In this document: piece after piece, positions 19,313 to 29,641 of the stretch
How positions within the stretch are numbered: the stretch's first letter is position 1
How the letters are laid out: each line of letters begins with the position of its first letter
Assembly: GCA_030998225.1 (NCBI GenBank)
Contig: JAPYXD010000742.1
Coordinates: forward strand, 4,526,001 to 4,590,000
Reading direction: 5' to 3'
Origin: Diplolepis rosae
Lineage: Eukaryota > Arthropoda > Insecta > Hymenoptera > Diplolepididae
DNA length: 64,000 bases
Program-made: the position numbers and the translations under genes
Notes under the pieces: model-generated
What the model was told of the DNA's origin: nothing
The model's input: the letters and a program-made list of their open reading frames with translations, nothing else
Databases searched by the model: none

Positions 19313-21211
19313 ATGTTGAGACCCAATCCCAGTGAATTAGGGAAATCACAAATTCAAGAAAATCCTATTACGCGCAGTCAAGTTAAGAAAAATACTGAAC
19401 TTGCAAAAATTGTGGCACAAAATCAAACTGGTCCCTTTAAACCAAAAAGAACAGTTACTGTAAAGGAAAAGGTAACTAAAGATAATTTTGAAAATATTTC
19501 TAACAAGGACAAAACAAATATCAGTTTGCAATTAGATAATATTTCTTTAGAGAAAACCTTAACGTTTGAACAATTCGAAACTGCCGGAACAAGCAATTTA
19601 TCTCATTCGAATAATTGGCTTAATTCTAATTCAAAAACTAATACAAGTATTATTTGTGGATCAATTGATCAGGACGAAACATTAAAAAACGAAACTACTT
19701 ATATTGACAACGAAGATATAAGTTTACTTAGTTCAACGGTAATTCCCAAAAACACAGTCGAAGAAAGAACTAAAATAAATTTATCAGAAAATTCTCTTAA
19801 ACGCCAAACAGTTTTAAGTAATAACGATAGCGACGATAATAGTACCGACAACGAACAAATGGAACAAATTGTTCACAACAATCCTGCAGAAAACGTTAAT
19901 CCAATTAGAAACAACGAAATGGTCCTACCTAATAATCAACAAGTATCCTTACACGACGCGTTAGAAGTAGTACCCTTATTTGATGGAAGTAATATTCCAT
20001 TATCACATTTCATTGAAGGATGTTATGAGGCAAAGGCAATGCTGCCAACACCCGCAGCTCAAGAAAATTTAGGACGATTATTGAGAAGTAAATTATCAGG
20101 AGAAGCGAGAAAATGTATCTTTGGATCGACTTATAATAATATGGAGGAATTAATTGAGAAACTCAAAAGAGTATGCACCCCAGCAAAAAGTGTGTATCAG
20201 TTACAAGGAGAATTAGGGAATACCTATATGTGGGAAAAAGAGAACGCACTTTCCTATGCAGCTAGAATTAAGGAGATTGCCGACAGAATCCAAGACGCTC
20301 ATAGACTCAACAATAATGGACAAGTAGGTAGTACCTTCAAACAGAACCTTCATAAAGATGTTATTCAATGCTTTATTCGCGGTCTGCGTCCCGAATTAGA
20401 AATTCGAGTAAAAACAAAGGAAACATTCAAAGAAGTTTTCAATGACACAATCAACGTAGAAAGAGATTTGGCAGCATCATCCGCACTACGGAGAAAGAAA
20501 AATTCAGATTATTTAAAAATAGATGATTCTATAAATAATAGTAATAATAAAACAACTCGGTTCAATGTTGCACGAGATAACAACATAAATTGTATAAAAT
20601 GTAAAAAACCAGGCCATGTTGCTGAAAATTGTTATCATTTAACCAAAGCACAAGAAGCAGTTTCCAGAAAACAAAATCCTAATTTTGTTATGCAAAATCA
20701 ACAGCCTAGCAATAATCACCAACAACGAGAAAATATTTACAATAATTCTGCAAGAAATAATTACCGGAATAACCACTTTTTAGGAAACAGAAATAACAAT
20801 TATGATAATAATAATTATCCGAATAACAATTTTTTAAGGAACAGGAACAACAATTACAATAACTTTTCAAGTAACAGAAATAATTATCCCAACAGCAATA
20901 AATTCTATAATTACAATAAAAATAATTTTTCTAGAAACAGAAATAATGATAATAGACAAGAAAATCTAGATCACAACAGGTATGCAAATCACAGACAATT
21001 TTCAAATCAAAATAGCCAACGAGAAATGCCAAATCAGCAATTAAGTAGACCAAATCAAAATTATCCACAAAAATCAGAAGTTATATGCAACTATTGTAAA
21101 AAACCAGGACATATTATAACAAATTGTAACGTTAGATTAAATAAACAACAATCGCAAAGTTCAGAAAACTCAAACGATCTCCCCAGTACGGATGCACTGA
21201 GGAAAGCGTAA
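19313..21211 (+). CDS. gag: Gypsy B gag
   Basis: 632 codons, uninterrupted. The acidic, Ser/Asn-rich N-terminal third ends near LPNNQQVSLHDALEVV (residues about 204-219), where the conserved capsid-like part begins (residues about 215-400). Two CCHC zinc knuckles follow: CIKCKKPGHVAENC (427-440) and CNYCKKPGHIITNC (592-605). They are separated by an unusual 150-residue linker very rich in Asn, Arg and Tyr (NNNYDNNNYPNNN). Gag packages the genomic RNA in cytoplasmic particles. ATG chosen because it follows the leader and the gag homology in copy C begins near the same place. It is longer than many insect Gypsy gags because of the linker. Confidence 0.9.
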   Translation: MLRPNPSELGKSQIQENPITRSQVKKNTELAKIVAQNQTGPFKPKRTVTVKEKVTKDNFENISNKDKTNISLQLDNISLEKTLTFEQFETAGTSNLSHSNNWLNSNSKTNTSIICGSIDQDETLKNETTYIDNEDISLLSSTVIPKNTVEERTKINLSENSLKRQTVLSNNDSDDNSTDNEQMEQIVHNNPAENVNPIRNNEMVLPNNQQVSLHDALEVVPLFDGSNIPLSHFIEGCYEAKAMLPTPAAQENLGRLLRSKLSGEARKCIFGSTYNNMEELIEKLKRVCTPAKSVYQLQGELGNTYMWEKENALSYAARIKEIADRIQDAHRLNNNGQVGSTFKQNLHKDVIQCFIRGLRPELEIRVKTKETFKEVFNDTINVERDLAASSALRRKKNSDYLKIDDSINNSNNKTTRFNVARDNNINCIKCKKPGHVAENCYHLTKAQEAVSRKQNPNFVMQNQQPSNNHQQRENIYNNSARNNYRNNHFLGNRNNNYDNNNYPNNNFLRNRNNNYNNFSSNRNNYPNSNKFYNYNKNNFSRNRNNDNRQENLDHNRYANHRQFSNQNSQREMPNQQLSRPNQNYPQKSEVICNYCKKPGHIITNCNVRLNKQQSQSSENSNDLPSTDALRKA

Positions 21212-21780
21212 GGCAAGAACCAGAAGCATCCACTTCTAACGATCAACCGGCTATAAAGATAAGCGTTTCCAAACCAAGTATAATTCCATCGATAATGATA
21301 TGCGCAGAAGGCCTTCAAAGCCCTGCTCGCATGGTGATAGATACCGGTCCTGGTCGAAATTTGATTAAACAAAATTCCGTAAATCCTAATTTGCCAATAG
21401 ATGGAAAAAGAGTGTAAAAATTATGATTGTAAAAAATTGCAACGGTAAAGCTTATATCAAATTTGCAAATACAAACGAAATTTCAGTAACGATATCAATA
21501 CCAGCTATTACTTTAGAAGACTTTGAAGAAAGAGATTTTCAAAATGTAACAAGTCAATCAAGCAATTTAAAAAACTTAAGTGATGTCGATTTATCTAACC
21601 AAATACTGAATAGCTTCTTAAAAACCGAAAATTTTTTCAACAATCCATGCAGATTTTTTAACATAACAGGTGAAGAAAGAACAGAATGTATTAAAAAACT
21701 TCTTCGTTTGGATCATTTGAATCAAGACGAATACGAACATGTAGAGAGATTAATTATTAACAGTGCAGACAGATTTTAAA
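21212..21780 (+). pseudogene. Gypsy B protease region, deleted and frame-broken
   Basis: Just after gag a different frame reads ARMVIDTGPGRNLIKQ, the Asp-Thr-Gly active site of the retroviral-type aspartic protease. The frame hits a stop at about 21416. A new frame (21423-21779) encodes the linker to reverse transcriptase (ITLEDFEERDFQ, LRLDHLNQDEYEHVERL) and also ends in a stop. Copy C retains a stretch between these (about 55411-55560) that copy B lacks, while B retains bases absent from C. A working protease would need that stretch, so B has no complete protease. Confidence 0.75.
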
Positions 21781-21812
21781 TTCCAGGAGAACCACTTGAA
21801 GCTATTAACGTT

Positions 21813-23969
21813 TTGCAACATTCAATTCCAACTACAGATGATTCTCCAATTTTTTCAAGACAATATAGATTTCCCCCTGTTCATAAAGAAGAAATTACAA
21901 AACAAGTTGACGAATTATTAAAAAATAAAATAATAAAACCTTCACAATCACCGTATAACACTCCAGTTTGGATTGTTCCTAAAAAACCAGACTCTAAAGG
22001 TAAAATGAATTGGCGAATGGTTCTAGACTTCAGAAAACTTAATGAAAAAACAATCGGAGATTCTTACCCACTACCTAACATAAATGATATACTCGATTCA
22101 CTCCGATCTGCCAAATATTTTTCAGTATTTGATTTAGCTACTGGTTTTCACCATATAAAAATGGACCCTAAAGACTCTCATAAAACTGCATTTTCTACAC
22201 CTCACGGCCATTATGAATTTGATAAAATGCCCTTTGGTTTAAAAACCGCCCCTGCAAAATTTCATAGGTTAATGGATATTACTTTAACTGGATTAATAGG
22301 GACAGAACTCTTTGTATATCTTGACGACATAGTCTTATTTGCTGATACACTAGAAGAACATGAGAAAAAATTTAATAATTTAATACAACGTCTTCGAAAA
22401 GCAAACCTTCATTTACAAGCAGACAAATGTGAATTTCTACGACCTGAGATAGGATATTTAGGTCATATAATTGATAAAAATGGAGTTCGACCGGACCCCA
22501 AAAAAATAATAGCCGTAAAAGAATTTCCAGTTCCAAAAACGCAAAAGAATGTCAAACAATTCTTAGGATTAGCAGGATATTATCGTAAATTTATCGAAGG
22601 ATTTTCAAAAATTGCCAATCCTCTCAATCAACTTCTAAAAAAGGATACCCCTTTCATATGGACCGATAAACAGCAAACAGCTTTTGATATTTTAAAATCA
22701 AGATTATGTGAAGAACCACTTTTACAACGACCCGATTTTTCTCAACCCTTTGTTCTCACAACAGATGCCTCAGGATACGCAATAGGAGGTATATTATTAC
22801 AAGGTAAAATAGGCAAAGATAAGCCAATAGCATATGCTTCACGGAGTTTAAGTGACGCTGAGAAAAAATATGACACATATGAAAAAGAAGCACTTGCAAT
22901 AATATTTTGTGTCACTCATTTCCGTCCTTATTTATATGGAAGAAAATTTACCCCAGTAACTGATCATAAACCACTAGTTTGGTTTCAAAATTCTAAGGAC
23001 CCTTGCTCACGAGTTTCGCGCTGGAGGTTAAAACTCGCTGAATATGATTTTGATGTAGTATATAAAGCAGGAAAAATGAATGTCAATGCAGACGCTCTTT
23101 CAAGAAACCCTATTATTAATGAAGAAAGATCAAGAAATTTACACGAAGATGATGATGATACCTTTATGACATCTCAAGAAACAACGAATCTTGAGAATAC
23201 CTTTATGAAAAATAACGAAGAAAATAATATCAAAAAAGGAAATAATTCCAAAAGAGAATATTTCAATTCGATATTTACCCAAGATGATATAAATGACTTT
23301 AGTGAATCATCACAAGATCCAATATTAAATATCAATCCTAAGTTTTTAGAAACTTTTAATGTTTCTCCCAATGAAGAATTATTTAATAACATTTGTAACA
23401 ATTTTATGAAATATACAAGTTTATTGAAACTTTTAGCATCAAAGCTTCTGTTTATGACTATTATACTCTTAAGTCCAATACTTGGAAAAAATTATGAAAA
23501 TTCGCCATGGAAAACCATGACTACTAGGGTTAAAAAGAAAAAACAAGAACAAATGAAAAATTCAAATCAGCATAAAAATCTAGAAAATTTAAATCAAAAT
23601 GAAATCCAAGAAAAATTAGACGAAAATTTTTCTTCTAAACCTCTTGTGAAAAATCCTCGAGGTAGGCCAAGAAAAAATCTACTTACAAATTTAAAAATTA
23701 TTCCCTCTCAAACAAAAAGAAAGAGAGGTAGACCAAGAAAACAAATATATGAAAATGAATTACCAGAATTAAATATGCAAAAAGGAAGCCGAACAAAAAT
23801 AAAATCAGATTCCGACTCTGATCCTGATTCTGATCCTGAATATTTGGACTATATAAGGAAATCCAAGCAAAAAATAAAAGAAATAAAAATGGCAAAAAGC
23901 CTAAACAATTTATTATACCTCAAGAGGAAAAAAGCGAAAATTATTTTTCTACTTCTGAAGACGAAGTAA
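21813..23969 (+). CDS. pol: Gypsy B reverse transcriptase, RNase H and AT-hook insert
   Basis: 718 open codons; the Met at 21813 only marks the frame and the true product is a polyprotein. RT begins at once (QYRFPPVHKEEITKQVDELL), with LDFRKLN, FGLKTAPAKF and the catalytic YLDD at residues about 169-172. The tether and RNase H follow, with TDASGYAIGG (about 317) and ADALSRNP (about 426). After RNase H comes an unusual lysine-rich and acidic insert: NLHEDDDDTF, two AT-hook cores RGRPRK (about 616 and 638), and SDSDSDPDSDPEYLDY. The frame then shifts and stops. RT copies RNA to DNA and RNase H removes the template. All visible catalytic RT residues are present. Confidence 0.92.
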   Translation: MQHSIPTTDDSPIFSRQYRFPPVHKEEITKQVDELLKNKIIKPSQSPYNTPVWIVPKKPDSKGKMNWRMVLDFRKLNEKTIGDSYPLPNINDILDSLRSAKYFSVFDLATGFHHIKMDPKDSHKTAFSTPHGHYEFDKMPFGLKTAPAKFHRLMDITLTGLIGTELFVYLDDIVLFADTLEEHEKKFNNLIQRLRKANLHLQADKCEFLRPEIGYLGHIIDKNGVRPDPKKIIAVKEFPVPKTQKNVKQFLGLAGYYRKFIEGFSKIANPLNQLLKKDTPFIWTDKQQTAFDILKSRLCEEPLLQRPDFSQPFVLTTDASGYAIGGILLQGKIGKDKPIAYASRSLSDAEKKYDTYEKEALAIIFCVTHFRPYLYGRKFTPVTDHKPLVWFQNSKDPCSRVSRWRLKLAEYDFDVVYKAGKMNVNADALSRNPIINEERSRNLHEDDDDTFMTSQETTNLENTFMKNNEENNIKKGNNSKREYFNSIFTQDDINDFSESSQDPILNINPKFLETFNVSPNEELFNNICNNFMKYTSLLKLLASKLLFMTIILLSPILGKNYENSPWKTMTTRVKKKKQEQMKNSNQHKNLENLNQNEIQEKLDENFSSKPLVKNPRGRPRKNLLTNLKIIPSQTKRKRGRPRKQIYENELPELNMQKGSRTKIKSDSDSDPDSDPEYLDYIRKSKQKIKEIKMAKSLNNLLYLKRKKAKIIFLLLKTK

Positions 23970-24544
23970 GTGATATGAAACCTGAAGATGAAGAGAACTC
24001 TGAAAGCTCTTGTATTGAAGAAATTTTTGAAAATGAAAATATCGAAGATACTTTTTATGGACGAAATTCTGAAAAAAACAAAAATCGACAAATAAAAACC
24101 AGGGAAAATGTTGAAAATGATAATAATTCAGAATTCGAAGAAAACCGTCCACCCCCAGAGCCCCCTACAACCAAATCAAAATCTACCAGGCAAATTTTAA
24201 TGAATAAAAATATCGTTGAATGTCGCGATCAATTAACAATGCGAAAAGATAATTATGTATATTTTGTCACAACAAATGGAAATCCTCGAGATAACGGATC
24301 AAAAAGTCTAGAAAAACGTGGAGCCTTACTAAAATTCAAAAACTTACAGAAGGGAACAGCGACAGAAATTAAAAAAGGAAACTATTATCATTTTGCTCTT
24401 CCGATTGAAGGAGAAATTCAAGACAATTTATCTGAAACCTTAAATAATATAAAATTGTCAATTTATTCATTACACGAATTATCTCAAAAATTGAATCTAC
24501 GATCAGTTAGTATTTCAAAGACAATTTTACAAAATACTCTCTAG
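23970..24544 (+). pseudogene. Gypsy B pre-integrase domain
   Basis: A frame change at about 23880-23975 separates it from the RT frame. It has an acidic start (EDEENSESSCIEEIFENEN), a Pro-rich linker, then NIVECRDQLTMRKDNYVYF and YYHFALPIE ... LHELSQKLNLRS, an N-terminal block that comes before the zinc finger in this Gypsy group. It ends SISKTILQNTL at a deletion: copy A continues here into the HHCC zinc finger and first Asp, which copy B lacks. Confidence 0.75.
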
Positions 24545-25269
24545 CAATACCCCTTCCTAATCATGAAGCTGGTACAATAGCAGACGCGTTTGTGAAAAAA
24601 TTTAATTGCATATTTGGATCGCCAAAAGGAGTACTAACGGATCAAGGCAGAGATTTTTTAAGCAATTTATTAAAAAGATTAGCAAAACGCTTTAGAATCA
24701 AACAATTTCGTACCACAGCTTTTCACCCTCAATCCAATGGATCACTTGAACGATCACATCATGTCCTAGGTGAATATCTCAAACAATTTGTAGCAAAAAA
24801 TTCAGAATGGGACGATTGGCGAGAATTAGCAATGTTCTCATATAACACAAGTGTACACGAAGCCACAAAATGTACGCCTTACGAATTAGTTTTTGGCAAA
24901 TTAGCCCGTGAATCCTCTAGTGAACCTCTATCACAAAATGAAAAATTGCAAAGCTATGATGATTATTTGATCAACTTTGTCACAAAACTGCATGAAATGC
25001 GAACACAAGCAAAAGAAAACCTCATAAAGGCAAAAGAAAAAACAAAAATGTACCACGATAGAAAAATTAATCCCTTGGAAATAAAAATGGGGGATAATGT
25101 ATTTTTATTAAAAGGAGGAAAAATTAAAAAGCTGGATAATCAATACACAGGACCTCACGAAGTTTTAGATGTACTAGGAAAAGGAAATGTAAAAATCAAC
25201 ATAAAAGGAAAACCGACAGTAGTTCACGTCAATCGAATAAAAAGATCGCACATAAATATACAAAATTGA
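24535..25269 (+). CDS. Gypsy B integrase, C-terminal two thirds
   Basis: The open frame begins right after the deletion. It retains the second catalytic Asp (LTDQGRDFLS) and the Glu (HPQSNGSLERSHH), then the SPYELVFG-like block (CTPYELVFGKLA) and a C-terminal domain with VFLLKGG and QYTGPHEVLDV. The HHCC zinc finger and first Asp of the DD35E triad are absent, so it cannot integrate DNA alone. The apparent start GTG at 24592 is not meaningful. Ends near IKRSHINIQN. Confidence 0.88.
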   Translation, partial: YSLAIPLPNHEAGTIADAFVKKFNCIFGSPKGVLTDQGRDFLSNLLKRLAKRFRIKQFRTTAFHPQSNGSLERSHHVLGEYLKQFVAKNSEWDDWRELAMFSYNTSVHEATKCTPYELVFGKLARESSSEPLSQNEKLQSYDDYLINFVTKLHEMRTQAKENLIKAKEKTKMYHDRKINPLEIKMGDNVFLLKGGKIKKLDNQYTGPHEVLDVLGKGNVKINIKGKPTVVHVNRIKRSHINIQN

Positions 25270-26841
25270 TTAACTGAATTTGAATTCAAACTTAAAATAA
25301 TATAAACTTTGCATAAAACCAAAGCGTTTAGAATAACTAAACCAGGAAATGTTTTAAACAAAAAGATACTTTGAAAGTTTATTCTAATCATATTTTTTCT
25401 ATTTCAGAGATTCGAAAAGCTCACTGTACCTTCAAATTGCAATGAAAAAATTTCAATATATTTCATGGTCTTTTTTTTCAGAGCAAATTAAACTTCTTAA
25501 ACTAGCAAGTATTTGCCAAATTGATCAAAGTTTTTAAAGTTTTCTCTTCTGTTCAGCACAAACTAAAAACCTAATATCATCACAAAAAAATTATACCACT
25601 TTAAAATTCTTATAAATACTTTCATTATATTTGATTCAATCATTTTTGTTTCTGTTCATTGAATATTTAAAAAACAAACTAATAACCTTTTTAGTAAGAC
25701 AAACGCTAGTTTTTATTCAAATCAACATTTTCATTTATCACTTAAAGAAAAATATAGAAATATTTGCATTTTTCTTCTTTTTTGGATGAAAAAAAGACTT
25801 TTTCTGACAAGAATAAATAAGCACTTCATAATTGGTGCCATCATAAATATAATTTCAATTTTGATTTTCTTCTATCAAGGGAACTTTTCTTGATTCCCAT
25901 CCTATTGGAAGAACAGTTTATACAAATGTTGAGTCTGTAAATGTAAACTGTGCGATGGCGTTACAAAATTGTTAATGTAAAAATTGCTTTTCCAATAGAA
26001 ATTAATGTGCAACAATAACAAATTGAATATTAACTATTCTTCATATGTTTCATGCACAAATAACTCTATTGATTTGACAAGAAAGATTAGAAAAACAATT
26101 AAAAGTACAAGAATTGCAGGAAAATCTATTACCCTGTTATTATGTAAAATTGTTTTTCTTATGATTATTTTATTCATTTAATAATACACCAATGAAATTG
26201 AAGTGCATGAAATTAATTTTTAGAAACATGTACAAGTAATAATAAGCAGTAGCAATGCCATGTTTTGAAGGAACCAATTTTAGATTTAACCAAGTTTCTT
26301 CTCTTCAATGTACCAAGTTACAACGTCTATTAATTCATATATGTAATCAACGATCCTAATATTTTTAAATCTCTATTATTAATACTATATATGTCAAATT
26401 CTCTTTTTGCTAATGTATACATCAACGATCGTAATTCTTGGAAATTACTCTTTAGTATTTTATACCTATTCGATAAAATTTTTCAATTTTTACTCTTCTT
26501 TTCATCAACAATCATTATGTTGTAAGTTTGAATAGTTATTATCAATCAAAGAAAAAAATTGTGAAATTACCTAACTACCACTGTAACACATGTAATCAAC
26601 GATTGTAATATTTTTAGAATTGTATCCTCTGTTATTACTATGCATTTATATAAAACTTGTTATAAATTTTTAATTCGCAACAATAATTTAAAATGTTAAT
26701 TCCTATGTATAAACGAAATTTTTTATGATATAAATTGTTAAATAAAAAATATGTACTTGATTAAAGTAAGCATCTTGGATTTAAAATGTAATCTTCTACC
26801 GAAGTTTCGATCGCCGATCGTTAACTCCCCGCGATCGAATT
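25270..26841 (+). other. Gypsy B 3' untranslated region with repeated AACGATCGTAAT word
   Basis: 1.57 kb, AT-rich, no ORF. Three copies of an about 20-bp word lie at 26341-26360, 26413-26435 and 26590-26612 (variants of ATGTAATCAACGATCGTAAT). Two are also kept in copy A. A fourth partial GATCG cluster sits just before the polypurine tract. Confidence 0.65.
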
Positions 26842-26852
26842 AAGGGGGGAGG
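26842..26852 (+). other. polypurine tract of Gypsy B
   Basis: AAGGGGGGAGG immediately before the 3' LTR; the RNase H-resistant primer for plus-strand DNA. Confidence 0.85.
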
Positions 26853-27790
26853 TGTCACGTCCCGCGACTCTACCGCCACAAGTAACAAGCAGATTAAGAA
26901 ACCAATAAAGGGATCAAGACAGCATTACAGCGAGTGTGATTTTATCGACGCAAGTTATAGACAAATCTACAGATCAATAGGATGATCAATATGAAATTAC
27001 CATGTGTCGTTATAATACCCACACATGATAACAAATCGACTGACCCAGAGAGAAAGTGAATAAAGCCCTACAATACCAACACACTACCGTCACAACATGC
27101 GACTTGTAATAGCATGTGACTTGTAATAACATGCGACTGGTCATAGCATGTTACTCGTCATACTTGACCTTTCAAAGTTCTATAAAAAGCGAAAGTTCCA
27201 AGAGAAGTCAGTCCAGTACCATCATCTCTACACCGCGAGTTCAGTTAGTTAGTCAACGTCCGATTTCTACAATGTGACCAACGCGAGTCCAGCCCAGTGC
27301 CATCGAATCTATACCGCGAGTGCAATCCAGTCAGTCCAGCTTCACCAGATTACTACCGCTACTCAACCCGAATTCTAACTCGACGCTGAGTTCAACGACA
27401 TTAGAAAGTGAAGGGGAATCGCCTTCCAAATTTTCTCGAAACTGAGATCGAAGAATTAACTAGATCAACTATCTAGATTACGAATTTACTATACAACAGC
27501 AACTATCTGAAGATTACAAGTTACACTCAACTGACCACATTCGCTTACTGGACTCATTTGATCATCAATCAATTCAACTCAGGATAACTAAAAGGGTATT
27601 TCTAATTTTGATTCTATTTTACATTTCCATGGTGCTTACCTGATAAAATTACAATTGTCAATAAATATATTTTATACCTAACCCTTCTCAATCACTGACT
27701 ATTCCTCATCCCTTAGAGAGGATCCTTCTGATCATGACATAAAACGAGGAGATCTTTTAAAAAGAGAAATGTTACGTTTCGGACGTAACA
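26853..27790 (+). repeat. Gypsy B 3' LTR
   Basis: 938 bp, same length as the 5' LTR. The differences seen by eye are mostly transitions. Followed by the target duplication ATAC. Confidence 0.93.
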
Positions 27791-27799
27791 ATACTGTAC

Positions 27800-28690
27800 T
27801 TAAAATTGACAGACATTTGGAATTCACAATTATCATAAATTATTTTTAAACAGGACAATTCATTAATAAAGATTGGATTCTTGAATGAATAACACTGGAT
27901 ATTATTCCTTTCCAAGGATCTCATTCCAAAAAAGTTGTTGCCGAGATATTTAAAGATTTTTTAATCAAATACGGATTAGAAAAGAAGATTCAGGGAATAA
28001 TCTTAGACAATAATGGTATGAACACGATATTTATGGCTGAATTGAGATCACTCATAAAATCTGTAGATGAAGATTTTTCTACAGAAGACATGCACTTTAG
28101 ATGCATTTCTCATATCTTTAATCTAGGTGCACAGGATTTATTAGTGCAACTAAAACTCGAAAGTGACGCGGATCTTACAGATTATGATGAAATCGACAAC
28201 GAAGAATGCAAGAGTGAACTAGAAATACCTATAGAAGAAAAGAATAATGCTACACCTTTTAATAAATTAAGAACTTTATTTTTGAAATTAAAATACTCAG
28301 AAAATCTGCGTCGCAAATTAGAGTGCTGTTGCGGTACCGTAGGTATAGAAATGTTGTCTCCAATTATTGACGTATCCACTCGTTGGTACTCAGCATTTGA
28401 CAGGATTGTTAAGGGTATAAAACTGGAAAAATCGATTACGTGCTTGAATTCTAAAACACGTAGGGATTGGGTAAACATTAGTGTTCAGAGTGCACTTCAA
28501 TCTACGTATGACAAGTTAATGAAGCATTATAGCAGGAATAATTGGTCTATTGTGCTATGCTAATGCTTGATCCCAGACATAATGAAGACAATTCTTATTT
28601 GACATCCTGGGGTGAGGAAATGGCTCGATGGTCAATTGCTAAATTTGAAGACATCTATAAGGCTTAGTGCTTACAGTATTAATAAGTTAA
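27800..28690 (+). pseudogene. hAT-family transposase fragment
   Basis: The open part is 28018-28563, but similarity starts earlier in the same frame region: FQGSHSKKVVAEIFKDFL, then IQGIILDNNGMN, where the second catalytic Asp of hAT transposases is expected (ILDN for the usual TDNA-like motif). A FRCISHIFNLGAQDLL block (usual C/H and L motifs), LRRKLECC and LSPIIDVSTRWYSAFDRIVKG follow, the last being the conserved D-TRW-S region. Stops at 28561 and beyond, and no C-terminal dimerisation domain. The element begins immediately at the right target duplication of Gypsy B, which therefore probably inserted into it. Confidence 0.78.
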
Positions 28691-28812
28691 ATTTTTAAAG
28701 AATTTGAAATCATTCTAAAATTTCGAACGCAACCATATAATTTGAGATTAATAAGTTAATTTAAAAAAATAAATGTGTTGTTAAAAAGGAAAAAGTTACT
28801 TTTATAAATATA

Positions 28813-29307
28813 AATAGTAGTATATTATGTACCTAGGCGCATAATGAGGGTTATTAATCAGTTATTAATCAGTGCTGCGAGCATTTTAAGCTAGTCTCGT
28901 AATTACCCAAATTGTGTACATTGGCACATATTCTATTTGATGTGACTTCGGTGCGTATACGAGTTTTTATGCGTACACTCAAATCTAATCCAGTATTTAT
29001 CATGATTCTCCTCCATTGCACTTGATATTTCGCGACTAGACCCGGCCATTTTGATTTTCTCGATCTTGTGTAGAAGTAGCGTATTGTAATAGAGCATGCG
29101 CAGTTCAAATGTACAAGGCTTTGTCAGTACGGTGCCAACGCTGTACGAAGAAGAAGAAGAATAAGAAGAATATTACGCTTCGCTGTATGGTTATAGGCGC
29201 ATGCGCAGTTCAATTTTTACATTACATTCCTCTGTATCGTAATACACAACATTACGCTACTCTCAACTGTAGCGTAAAAGCGAGTTTACGCTCCGGAGGC
29301 ACATAAA
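28813..29307 (+). mobile_element. NRF1-site MITE family, copy i
   Basis: Starts AATAGTAGTATATTATG, ends GGAGGCACATAAAA. Contains two GCGCATGCGC-like words, each followed by AGTTCAA, a GAAGAAGAAGAA tract, and the four alternately inverted words described in the findings (variable base T: CGTAA). Lacks the long GC-rich hairpin of copies ii, iv and v. Short plus-strand frames inside it are not genes. Confidence 0.85.
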
Positions 29308-29640
29308 ATATATTTTTAGAATCCAAAGACTTGCTTATCCTACTGCAAGAATTAGTTCTAAAGTAAGTCTAAAAAAACATTATTTCCGTTTTCATATATA
29401 TTAGTAGATGAAATTTTCCTAAGCAAAAAAGTAGACCACTATATTTATAAAACTTCAATTAAAAAAAAATATATATTCATTTAATTTCAAATTAGACTAA
29501 AAATTAAATAACAAGTTTAAATAATATTGATATTTTTAAATATTTTTGTACAGATTCATTATAAAATATATTCTTATCCTGAACATCATTTTTTTTTAAT
29601 TCAATTTAAATAATTTTGATTTGGAATTTAAAAAATCTGA
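29308..29640. other. AT-rich, no gene seen
   Basis: Long A and T runs; possibly eroded Gypsy E gag sequence, but nothing aligns clearly. Confidence 0.4.
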
Positions 29641-29641
29641 G

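Larger units (their letters stand above)
15445..27790 (+). mobile_element. Gypsy copy B: complete LTR-to-LTR Ty3/Gypsy element
   Basis: 12,346 bp including a nested solo LTR. Two LTRs of 938 bp in the same orientation start TGTCACGTCC and end GACGTAACA. The 4-bp target duplication is ATAC (15441-15444 and 27791-27794). Order: LTR, tRNA-Gly primer site, long leader, gag, protease remnant, RT-RNase H, AT-hook insert, integrase part, 3' UTR, polypurine tract, LTR. By eye the LTRs differ at about 8 of 938 positions (under 1%), so insertion is recent compared with copies A and C. Despite this, protease and integrase are deleted in part, which implies mobilisation by proteins from another copy or damage after insertion. 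Confidence 0.93.

Noticed and set aside
24592..25269. Integrase as a stand-alone gene starting at GTG 24592
   Set aside because: The same frame is open upstream to about 24535 and the fragment is part of the deleted pol polyprotein, not an independent gene.
29109..29306. Plus ORF of 65 codons with a Lys-rich stretch
   Set aside because: Lies wholly within MITE copy i; the Lys run is its GAAGAAGAA tract and it is not conserved between copies.
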